A DNA stretch of 64,000 nt, from NCBI GenBank assembly GCA_013397845.1, contig VZTG01000486.1, positions 1,612,340-1,676,339 on the forward strand. Reading direction: 5' to 3'. Below are positions 1 through 12,100 of this stretch, piece after piece. The DNA comes from Melanocharis versteri (Eukaryota > Chordata > Aves > Passeriformes > Melanocharitidae). How positions within the stretch are numbered: position 1 is the first letter of the stretch; every line of letters begins with the position of its first letter. The position numbers were made by a program, and so were the translations under genes. The notes under the pieces are model-generated. The model searched no databases. It was given only the letters and a program-made list of their open reading frames with translations, and had not been told where the DNA came from.

Positions 1-80
1 GAGACTGTAGCCAGATGTATTACTGTGGTTGAAGTCAGAAGTTTCTTTTAAAAGCCCTGTTGTTTCCTTTAATTATACAG
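1..80. other. Intron 3' end upstream of first exon
   Basis: This is the tail of the intron that ends at the acceptor AG of 79-80, preceded by a T-rich tract. Nothing else is visible. Confidence 0.8.
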
Positions 81-132
81 AAACCTTGGATTCTCCCGAT
101 GCTGCTATCAAGATACCTCCATATCAGCTAAG
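81..132 (+). CDS. ARFGEF3: ARFGEF3 exon, residues 29-46 (DCB start)
   Basis: The exon enters in phase 2 and encodes (E)TLDSPDAAIKIPPYQL(R). The acceptor is ATTATACAG and the donor AG|GTAAGA. It matches the human start of the DCB region near ETLGGLD...IPP, with divergence in the loop (DSPDAA against GGLDTI). The split arginine codon is completed by the next exon. Confidence 0.9.
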
Positions 133-3100
133 GTAAGAACATTGAACTTGAGTTCTGTAGAGCTTCTGAGTATTTGTAAAACTGAAGCAAAAATTTTGAA
201 TTAAAAGTGAGGTAGAGGAGCAGGCTGCATCTATGTAATTTCTCTAGTTTGTAGATATGTATATATAGGCTGGTAGTAGTAGATAATTTTCTGATGAGCC
301 TTTGGCCCTGAATGAAATGAAAGGACATGTGTTAAAATGGGCATGAGTACGTATAGTGGTGACATTGGTTAGGAAGGAGGGCTCTCTTATGGTCTAAAGA
401 ATTTCCCTTCTAAATTCCATCTTTCAATATAAGTAGTGATGCCTCTTAGTTCTTCTCAGTGTGCTTGTGTTCTTTTAAATCTAAATCAGTTTTGTTACTG
501 AAAATAAATATTCTAGAAACCAAAAAGTTACACCATCATATAGCTAGGACACTGACTAGGAACTAAAATAATACAGTTTCTATGCCCACTTCTTTCTTTA
601 GCCTGCTGGATTATCTTGAGTGAGCCTTCTTTCTTCTTCCCACGTCCATTTGTACATATATAAAATGGGAGAGGTGGCATGGCCCTCATTTGTCTAGCTA
701 TTTAAAATCTCATTTTGGAAATTGTCATTGTTATGGAGTAAGTAAATAGGCAAAATTATTCTGTGTCCTTTCTGACAGAACCATTAGGAATCATCAAAAG
801 AAGCTAGCAAGTGCACTGTTTAAAACAGAGGCACGTTCTTTCACACAGCTTAATAGTTACGATGTGAAATGCTTAGGGTTGCCTTACTAGAGAACATAAT
901 GGATGCTGAAAGATTGCATGTGTGCAAAAAGCACCTCAACAAATCCATGGAAGAAATTGATTGAAATCTATCGGATGCACAGGTACCCTTCTTATTCAGG
1001 AGTACTTTAATCAGAGGTGATTGAGTTTATAAAGGAGTATGTAGGAATGTCGCTGTATGTTTGGCCTGTCCTGTGGTCCTCTTAGATATCCACTGTGAGC
1101 TGCTGACAGAGGGTACATTTTTTTGCTACAGTATTGCTCTCCTGGAAGTGTTTTTATCACGTCCTTATTCCGTGCTGCTCCTTTCAGATATGCTTTGCAA
1201 GGAATGTTAGGGATTGAACAGCTAGTTATTCCAGAGCAGTCACCAAATAGGGAAAGAATAGGAGTAGTTCTTTTGCCTTTCTAAAATCCTGTCAGCTGCA
1301 GTCCACAAAAGGCCTCAAATCAGGGGGGGGTGGATGTAGTACAGGTCTGACATGAGCTGTGCCAGAGACATGCATTTCCAGCACAGGATGGAAACAGCTG
1401 GATGACTAATTCCCAATAGGTCCATTAGAATTATGTTTACTTGACACTGTGGCTGTAGAAAACTTGGCTCTTCACCTTCCCATTTATCAGCCTCTGTCTT
1501 TAATATGGTGTGTGGTCTCTGCTTTTAAGTGCTGTTGTCATTCCCTATGAATTAGTTAGCTAGCTGCTACCACATTTCTTCCTTTTTCGTTTGCCTACTA
1601 CCTCTTTGCAGAGAGGCCTTTTTCTCTTCTTCCTCCAGTGTTCTAAATGATGTATTTGTTTAGGTTGGGTGTTTTTCCCACTGTAAGTACCAATCTTTTT
1701 AAATAAAGCTGATACCTTTGCAGGTGTAGCTCTGATGAAGTAAGCTCTTAGTGTTAGACTTGTCAGTAGCAATGCACTCATTGTTACTGGATGTTTTGGA
1801 AAATGAAAGGTACACAAGAGGATTTGGACAGAAGCTTTTGTTGTGGGGTCCTTGGTAAGGCTCAGCCACACAGCCTTAGATAGTGTGGGAGATGTTGCTA
1901 AATTTACCCTTCACTCTCTGATAACAGGTTACTGCCAGGCTCCAGGTCAGCACACTGGGCCACATCTTGGGCTGGAGTTCTCCTGCAGGACGTGCAAATT
2001 AAATAAAAGTTCTTCACTTGGTGTTTGTTAAAAAGCAGCACTGTGATGACTTGGTTCCTTAACACTGGAAAAGAATAGCCTTGAAAGTAGAGCAACGGCT
2101 GCAACCAGAAACACAGCCAAGATACAGGATGGAGATGTCCTGGCCGTGCCTCTTTTCTGCTTTCATCTTACATTAGGTGTGGATAGTATCAGCTGTTGTA
2201 ACATGGATCAGCCTCTGGCTGCTCATCCACTTGGAACCTGAATCTACACTTCACAGGTTCTTTTCTTTCTAGAACTGAACAATGAAGGCTGCCCACAAGA
2301 ATGAGAGTGTGTCAACTGTATACTCACTTATTTTTTACTTATAAAATAAAAAGCCATTTTCTGCTTGTGACACTCCAGTTCTAGATGAGTAGAGATTCTT
2401 CATAAACTTGTCTTTTGTAAAATTGTGGTCCTAGCATGAGAATGGGGAGGACAAAGTATCTCTGTTTTTCCTCAGACTACAACCATTTGAGTTCAAGGGT
2501 TTTTTTACATGTATTATATCAGCTACATACTTACCTCCACTGTAGTGTTGGGGTAGATGACTTCTGGGTTCTGTCTTGCTTCTGACCTATCCATAGTTTC
2601 ATCTTGTGGTGGACTTCTGTTACTGAACATGAGGCAGACCACATTGCAGTTCCCTGATATCTGTGCAATTAACTGGGGGCTTCAGCTGGAGCGTTTGCAT
2701 GGGAGCTGTTCCCAGCAGTTGTCTGGTAGCAGTTTAGATAGCACCTGAGGTACTTTCACCCCAAGGGAGTCCCAGTGACTGGACATCCAGGCTGGAATGT
2801 AATTCTTTAATTAGTTCGATAGAGATCTGTTGGGTATATCTTCAGGGAGCTAGATGAGACTATTTTGCTGTTCAGCTTCCTTTGACGTTAATTGGGCTTA
2901 TGAATCCAAATCACGGTTAATGACCTTGCATATTGATTCTAGTGAGGGGCATTATTTAAATGTGTCACTTCCTAAAGAAATGCAAATCTCCAACAACTAT
3001 GGAGTTTCCAATGGAGTCTTGTCAGCTCTGCCTTGAGATAGGAATGTATGTGTGATTTTTCAGTACTTTTAACTTATGATCAGAGTATTGGGCTAGGGTG

Positions 3101-6100
3101 TGAGATAGTAACAAAGATTAAAGTGGATCAGGATGGAAATGGCCTTAAGTCAGTTCAGGGCTTTGCTGTAGATGTTCCATGAATTCTTGAGAAGGGAGAG
3201 TCACATAACCCATTGGTAACTGGTCTCTTATTACGTGCCTAGTACAATGATATTTGTCTCTGAACATGAGTTGTGAAGATTGGACATATACTAAGTGCTT
3301 AAGGAGGCTGGGTGGCTGACTTATAAATAATGAATTAGATAAGAGGAATTGATGTGCTGGTGTTTTAATTGGTGAATTGATCACATGGAAGATAGCTTAA
3401 GAGACCTTAATGTTGTCTGCCAGCAAACAGTTGTTTGCTACTCAGCTGGGCTATATTCACTTCAGTATTTTCAAGATGGCAAATTCTCCCCTCAGGCCAC
3501 CACAATACACTGAACAAGGCTCTCTTCTTGGCTTGTTGTGATTTTAGAGGCTGAAATATGAGCTTTAAAAGGTAACGGAACAGACACAAGGAAATGAGCT
3601 TTGAAAAAGAATGTTTGATTGGAGCAGTTTAATACTCATGAGGATTATCTACATATCAGAGAATAAAATAAGAGGCTAGACAGCAGTTGCCAGTCACATA
3701 CTGCTTTGAAAAAACTCAGGATTGCCAGAGTTTCTTGGAATGCATTATGTTATTAAGTCATGCCTTATAGGCTATGTAAAACTTAGTGACTTGCTATCAG
3801 CACAGACTTTGCTGGAAAGAGGTTGGTTGAGACTTCTGAAGGAGCTTTCTTTTTGGAAGAATTGGGTTTGCATGGCCAGGTTTTGGTAGCAGGGGGGCTA
3901 CAGAGGTGGCTTCTGTGAGAAGCTGCCAGAAGCTTCCCCCATGTCCAGCAGAGCCAATGCCAGCTGGCTCCAAGAGAGATGTGCCACTGGCCAGATCTAG
4001 GCCAGTCAGAAATGGTGGCAACACCGCTGTGATAACAAATTTAAGAAGAAGAAAAAAAGTTGTTTGGCAGATGTGATTGCTTCCAGAGAAGAGCGGGGTG
4101 AGAATATGTGAGAGGAACAACTTTGCAGACACCAAGGTCAGTGAAGAAGTAGGAGGTGGTCAGGCACCAGAGCTCAGATTCCCCTGCAGCCTGTGGTGCA
4201 GACCATGGGGAAGCAGCTGTGCCCTTGCAGCCCGTGGAGGTCCGTGGGGGCACAGAGATCCACCTGCAGCCTGTGGAGGAGACCCACACTGGAGATGCCT
4301 GGGAGGAGGCTGTGAGCCTGCGGGTGGCACATGCTGGAGAAGGCTCCTGGCAGGCACNGAAAAAAAGTTGTTTGGCAGATGTGATTGCTTCCAGAGAAGA
4401 GCGGGGTGAGAATATGTGAGAGGAACAACTTTGCAGACACCAAGGTCAGTGAAGAAGTAGGAGGTGGTCAGGCACCAGAGCTCAGATTCCCCTGCAGCCT
4501 GTGGTGCAGACCATGGGGAAGCAGCTGTGCCCTTGCAGCCCGTGGAGGTCCGTGGGGGCACAGAGATCCACCTGCAGCCTGTGGAGGAGACCCACACTGG
4601 AGATGCCTGGGAGGAGGCTGTGAGCCTGCGGGTGGCACATGCTGGAGAAGGCTCCTGGCAGGCACCTGTGGACCCATGGACAGAGAAGCCCCATGCTGGA
4701 GCAGGTTTCCTGGTAGGACTTGCATCCTTGTGGAGGACCTATGTTGAAGCAGGCTGTGACTCCTTTCCCTAAGCAGTGGCAGGAGCAACGTGTGATCAAC
4801 TGGCCATAACCCACATTGCCTGTCTTCCTGTGTTGCTGGGTGGGAGGAGGGAGGAGTGGGGGGGAAGGTGTTTAGGTCTTACTTTACTTCTCATTATCCT
4901 GCTCTGGTTTTGTTAATAATAAATTCAATTAGTATCTCTAATTTGAGTCAGTTTTGCCTGTGGCAGTATCTGGTGAGTGATCTCTCTCTGTCCATGTCTC
5001 AAACTGTGAACCCTTCATTATATTTTCTCTGCCCTGTCCAGTTGTGGAGGGGCGTGGCAGAGTGGCTTTGGTGGGAGCCTGGCATCCAGTCAGGGTCAAT
5101 CCACTAAAATCTCTCTTATATTTTGCATTGGCCTTTTAAAAATGATCAGTATTTCTGGAGGTGACAGCTGGAAGGTCAGAAGTCAGTGATGAGCAGGGTC
5201 CTGTGTAATAACCAGTTCATGTCCAGTTCTGTCTCTTCCTCCTTGTGTCCCAGTACTAATCATGTTGGTGCTAGCTTTTGAGGGCAGTTTATGAACTTTT
5301 TCTATAGTCATGGACGTTTGGGGATGAAAGTGGTAGTTCTACTCTTTTTTTTTTTTTTGGTATGTCTAGATTAGCATCTGAAATACTTCTTGAGAAGTAT
5401 GCAGTTTGTAATCTCTTAAATAAAACAACATGCTTACTCATTTTACCTTACATGTGCTCAACAAATAATAAAAGCAGTAATTGTGGTGTGATCATCACCA
5501 AACAAACAATGCTATAGAGATTTTCAATCCACTTAGCTTTGCAGGTAATTCATCCACTTACAGAATCTTGATCTTGGGATGCGTTTCACCTTCTCTATTG
5601 TGAAGAAATGTTTATGATTTCGTCGCTTTTGTCTTCTCCCATCTTTTAATTTTGTTCATGTTTTCTGTTAGTTTCTTTCTACTGGGAGAGAGTGGCTAGG
5701 AAAGCTGATGCATATATAGCAGATCCCCTGAACGGAAGTAAGGAGTAGGGAGGGAGGAATGGTTGTCTCTTGAGGGTTTTTTTTCTGGGGGTTGGTTTTA
5801 GCATATCTCTCTCTATTTTACTCTTTCTCTTTTTTAAAAACAATTTGTTTCCTGCTCTTGCTGCCACAAGCACCTGGCATTAGGTGCTCCTGTGCTTTCT
5901 TTCGGGATGTGACTGCTGGATGTGACTCATGCTGCTCAACCATTACATGGTCACTATCTGGCATTCAGCAAGTGGATTACGAGTTCCCTGGGAGGCAGCT
6001 GGCCAAGAAGAGATTCTAGTGACAATGTGGATTACTGACCTGCATCTCCTATGTTGGCAGTTTACAACCTGGATCCAGATTTTTAGGGGCACTTACATAG

Positions 6101-9100
6101 TCCATGTGGTGTTTTGGATGGTGTATATGCACTGGTCTTGATTTAAAATGTTGCATTCTCACTTCTAATGTTGGGGAGTAGGTGAGGGAAGGAAATTAGT
6201 GTTTAGAAAGGCAGTGTGGTGCTGATACTGTATTTGGATCAATCTGCATGTTTAATCTGGGATATGTAAGTGGCCCTATTTCTTGTCTAATGGGCAGGTA
6301 TTTTTATCTCAGCAAAACTTTGTGTCTGTTCTGGGCCCCCAAAAGACAGTAGTGTTGGAGAGGAAAGGGATATGTAAGGTCAGTTTCCATCGAGTGTGTC
6401 TGAATTCTTGCTGTCAAGACAAGATTCCGAAAGTGTTGGAAGGCCTCAGAAGTCCCTGAAAACCTGTTAGCTGGGGTTATGACTCTTGAATGTATTGAGC
6501 AAGGTTTGGCATTGTTATGAAAAAAGGTGCATGGTTTCTGTTACTCTTACTTGTGGGTTTGAGTGAGGTTTTTTTTAAAGACCAGTGCTTGCTCTTTCTG
6601 AAACTAACTTTTTGCCCTTCCTGATATTCTTTGTATTAGTGAACCATAATATTCACCACTGCCTTGGGTCTTTGTTCCTTTTATAGACTCTTCTTTGTGA
6701 CAAAAGCCCACAGTGAACTAGTCTTGGCTGGGCTGAAGTTGATTTTCTTCATGGGAGCTGGTAGAGCGGGAGTGGGGAGCAGCTGGGTGGGGCTGAGGAC
6801 GAGAGCAGCCGTAGTTTTAACTGTTTGTCTGACTTCTAACAACAAATGCAGTTGAAATGTTGACCTAAGCGTCTAAGGATGATAATGGGATAGCAGTCTA
6901 TGTGTTTGTTTTAAACATCTGATCACTTTCAGTGCTTGCAGGAGAGAAGAAAATGAGAACATCATGAGGCTTTTGATAATCACCTTAGAGAATGAAATAT
7001 GGTTGGGGGTGGGAAGAGGAGTGGCACTGAAACTGAGAGGACTGTTTTCCTGCTAAATGATGCTTTGCTCTGGTCTTTGTGTGATGCTGTGCAAGTCATG
7101 ACTTTTCTTTGTTTTGAAAATGAAGGGGTGAGTGGGAATAATGAAAGTCTTTTCTCACATTTCCTTTATTTACATTCCATGAAAAGTAACGAAGCTGCAG
7201 GAAATTCACTACCTTTCATTTCCTTGAACGTTTGTTTGCTTAAGAAATTGAATATGCTTAAGTGCAGTGAGTATAAAATTACGTAATGCATTGCAAACAT
7301 GGGGATATTTTTAGCAACCATCCCTTACGTCTGTAAAGATTTAGCACTGAACTGCTGTGAAAGTTGAATGGCATTGCAGATTACAGCATTGACCTTCAAA
7401 ATGTAACTAGTAATGACCAGAAATGTACCTCATTCTCCTGTTTCTTCATCTGACTTCTGTAACTCCCAGCTGCAGTGGAGAAAATAAGGTAATTTGCAGG
7501 ATGTCTGTGAGACAATACCTCTGTGGCTCTTCTTCCGTTCCCTCAGCCCTACCTTCTCTCAGCGCTGTAAAACTTCTCCTGATGGAAGCTTAATTCTCAT
7601 AAGACACTTTATTTGTTATTTTCAATGTACTTAAATTTTGAAACAAGGATGCTTTCACTAGACAAATCTTAACTCCCCTTCCAGACTTACCAAATATAGG
7701 GAAGAGAGGTTTCTTGGAATCGCTTGATAAGCTTTCAAAATTGTAGGCTTAGCAAGTCCAGCTTGTCACCTCATCTTCATACTCTAATTCAAATTATAAT
7801 CAACAAAATCACCTAAAGGATACAGATTGCTTTATAATTAAAGCCTGGTGGGGTTTACATGTGTCATCAAGTTCCTTAAGCTCAGAGTTTGTAAGTGACT
7901 ATGATACCTTGTGCACAAAGGGCAAATATCTGTGGAGGTGGATGTTCTAGGGAAAGCAATGATAACATATCAGAGAGAGATTACACTAGAGCTTTGGAGA
8001 CCAGAAGCGTCTGATTATTATTTTGGCCTCGTCCACCTTTAATATTGTGTAGAATCTTTTGCTGTCTCTCTTCCTCTCCTCTCAAGTAAAGGTACGCCTT
8101 GTGCTTATGGGGTTTTTTTGTTCTGTTTTGTTTTCGTCTTGACAACAGTGTCAGGCTCCTATCTAGGAACTTTGTGTTTCTGTTAAATTCAAGATGTTAT
8201 TAGCTAGTGTAGCAAGGAAGCAAATGACCTCAGAAGTGCTCTCCAGCTGAGTAACTGTGCTGAGCTGCTTAATTATGAATGTATGAATTTTGTGGTCTTG
8301 GCTGCACTGGGTTGGCTGGAAGATTAAATTGTTCACGTTTGCCTTTCCCATGAGTAGTGCTACGCTGCTTTGGTAGTGGCAAATTCATTTATCTTGGAAA
8401 GGATGTAAATAAAAAAAAGATTAGAAATACCATTATGTCACTTCTTTAATACCAAGCAGTTTTAAATTGCAATCTCATTCAAGATTCCAGGTTGGAAAAA
8501 AAAAATTAAATTCTAGCTAAGAAACTATGTGAAATTACATTTAGGTATTATTCTTCACTTTTTTTCCCCCTGTGTCATTAAACATCCTCTGATAAGCAAC
8601 TCATATTTCCCTGCAAAGGCAGGCTTATTTAACTGTTGGATGAAGACTTTGTGTCTTGGTTTGAAAAGCATAAGGATTGAAGGGAAGAGGGAATACATGA
8701 AAAAAGAGACAGGAAAAATGAAATATTGAGTTGGATGGAACTCTGAGAGAGAGCTGATGTCAGCAGCTGAGGTGAGAAAATTGCATATGGAAAGAAAAGG
8801 AACATTAGCCTTCAGTCAGAGAAGAAGAAGCCTTTCCATTGTAATTGGATAAAAGTAAAGAGTTTCGTGCTCTGTAGGAAGGAAAAGAATGAGATTTTTT
8901 TTTAAAATAAGATGCAAGTGGTGAGACAGAAAAATGAAAATGCCTTCAGCCAGAAATTACAATTTCTTTAGTTATTAGTGAAGGTGGAAGCTCACCTGAT
9001 ACGTGCAAATATAGGAGGCAAATCTCGTGATATGGGAAACATGCCCTCAAGTGTCTCTATGCTTTTGAGTAACTGGAGTAAAATCCTGGTTGATTCAAGT

Positions 9101-12100
9101 CAGCATTTATATCTACATAGTTTGGCAACAGTCTCCCAACCTTTTTTTTTCAGGACCTGTAAACTGCAACACGGAGTGCTTGTTCATTCTTACATAGCAT
9201 GGTAGCACCAAAGTTGTCTAACAGTGCATGATCATCTTGTAGTGTCACAGTGTCATAATCTGTTGTTTTATTTTTTCTTGAAAAGGAGGGTTCTAACTGG
9301 AAGGCTTCAGATTTTCTTTTATCCTATTGTGCTACTATGTCTCTAAGTACTATTGACAAACTTGTACTTGCATAGAGGTACAAATTTTAGTGCTGGAGGG
9401 ATCTGTTGTAATCATCTGGTTTGACTTCCTGCATTGTGGAGGTGGGAGATATCACCCTGTGTTTATATACTGTCGATTCCAAACCTGTCTCTGAGCCTGA
9501 CTGTAATTCTCTTTTTAAGTGGGATGATCATATTTCTGCAGTAATCATTTCTCTAGTATGTGAACAAGGACTTAAAATCTTCCTTCTTCTTGAAGAGCTG
9601 TTACTTGAAAAATTATGCATTTATTCCACGTTCCTTGTCCAGGTTTTAAATACTTCTATTATGAACCCTCAAGTTGTTGGTGGAATCTTCTATCAACGTT
9701 CTCTAAACTAGCACAGGAAAAAAGATTTATGTTTCTACTTTTATATGTACATGTGTTCATATATACAACACTAGAATTTGTTTTGTGTAAATTAAATCAT
9801 CTCTTTTTGTGCAAGGACAGTGTTTGCTTCTGTTTGGTTTACTTAAGGGTAGCAGCTGTGGGTACTTGCAGAATTCATCTCTACCATTTATTTTCTCATC
9901 ATGGGCCAACTCCTCTGCTTGAGTAAGTGATGCTAATAATATTACACTGTGCTACTCTATTCTTTTTAAGCAGCCAAGACAGAGAAAATCTTTTCAATTG
10001 TCAGTTACTCTGACTAAAAAATGTCAGACTTTGGCTATGACTGTTATCCTGCTTAATAAATAGTGTATCAGAAAATGGCAACAGTGGTGAATCAAATTCT
10101 TATCTGTTCTTTGACTGGGCTGTGAATTATTCTATGGAATGCAAACTGCATGCTGATAAGGCCTTGAGGTTCTGAATTTTGCTTCTCCTATGTAATTTTC
10201 AGCAGGAAGATAATGCAGAGAGCTGTCTTATTTTTAATCTTTAATTTTCAGAAACGGGATTAAAAAGAATATGATTATCACCATTTGCATGAAGGGAAAA
10301 ATGCTTCATTTATCATGCCCCTTTCCGTAAGTCAAGGAGGGGAAGGTGGGCTGTGACACTGTGTTCCAGGCACTAACAACAAGGAGTTAGGATTAGGCAA
10401 TTTCCTATCTTCATTACAGTTTTTATCATGAGAGTGAATTAATGAGCCATTATTCTTTTCTCACTAAAGGCTTTTTTGTCTTTACAATGAGAACAGAAAG
10501 ATTTTTATGATCTCTCTACTTACAACAGTAATTTGTCTTGCTCTGACCTTTCTGGCAGTCTGTTTTGACTGACCTGCCATAGCATCCCTTACTCCAGACC
10601 TGCAGGGAAAGAGGTAGGTTGATAGGTTGACGAGCCACAGCAAGCTGGGACAACTAGAAAGGTCATTGTAACCCAGCGTGCTGAATATAAACGCTGTGTG
10701 TGTTCTCATGACTAATTCTGCAGTTGGCAAAGTTGACAGTCATGGGGTGGGGTAGCTCAGGAGGGACAGCCTGTGCCCTGGGAGGTACTGGTCCTGGATT
10801 ATGCACTTGGTTCTGTTGCTGAGCTTTTTGCTTGCCCTGGCAGGTAGCTTCCTCCCTTCCAAGTCAAAGGTGTTCCCTTCCTTTCATTCTCCGCATTGTA
10901 CCTAATGTGTTTCAATCAGGGTTAAGTTGGTGTTTGTGCCTCAGACTGTATGTGTATGTATGTCCACACCAGCATGCAACAGTATGGATACTTAAGAGTT
11001 ACAGTGTGAAACGACTTTCTGTACATCATGTAAATGGAGAATGTTCTTAAACATGTTTTGAAGTATATTGTTGTGCACCAGCTTATTCTGAGAACTTCAT
11101 TTATGTGAAGTGTCTTACATGTGTAGCACTGCAAAATCCGCAGGAATTGTCACTTAACCATACAGAACTGCAGACAGTGCAGTAAGCAATGAGATCCTGT
11201 GGAGGGGGACTGCTCAAAACAGGGTGGAAATGTAAAAGGGCTGCTAGGTATAAGAGGAAACCTCATTCCCTTACTTCACTGCACTCATATCTGTTGAGCT
11301 AATTCTGATCTGCATTCCCCCCTGTGCAGCCTTATTGAACAGAGTTCTTAAGATGTTAGAAGGGACTGACTGTGTTAATTTACATCATTCTCTCCTGTTC
11401 TGCCTCAGGATTATCTGCCGTGTCCTTCATGTTCTCATGCTGTCAGATGGTGCATTTAAATGGCAGGTTGAACTGAAGTGTGGAAGGTGCTCAAGCTAAT
11501 CAAACATCATAAGATATCTCTGCAGGTGTTTTATAGCTGTACCATGGAAATGCTAAAGGTTTAATTGACTGAGTGTGTAACAAGAACAGGAAATAACACA
11601 ATGGCAATTCATTTTCTCCGGGAATACAGCAGGAGCACAGTCTGCAGCAACCTTAATTAGATGTTCAGTTAAACATTTTTAGCAAGGATGGGAAGTTCAG
11701 CTAATTGAATCTGTTCTAATTTCCATCCTCCTGTTTGTCATTTTTTTGCTCTTCTTTTTGGGACATCTCTCAAAGCTCTCATTGTTCTCTGCTCATTGCA
11801 GTATGTGATGACAGATGGCAGGCAACATGCTGATGTGCAGGGTAGCTACACATAAGCCACAGGCGCTCCCACCTGTCTTCATTGTCATAAAACTGAACTG
11901 GATCCACTCCAGTGACTTATGACTTTCTTCATTTTCCCCTCTCCTTCCAGTCTTCACTCACTTTAATGTGAGAATAAATTTGTTCTGTATTAATAATGCC
12001 CAAAATGTTTATATGCTGTTGCAAAAATCTGTAGAAAGTCTAAAAAAAATGTGGTATTCTGCCCAGAAGAGATGCAGATCCAAATAACCATCAGTTTTTA

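Noticed and set aside
4077..4814. Overlapping ORFs of 87-145 codons on both strands around 4358
   Set aside because: They read through an N and a probable assembly duplication inside an LTR, and no known protein is recognisable.
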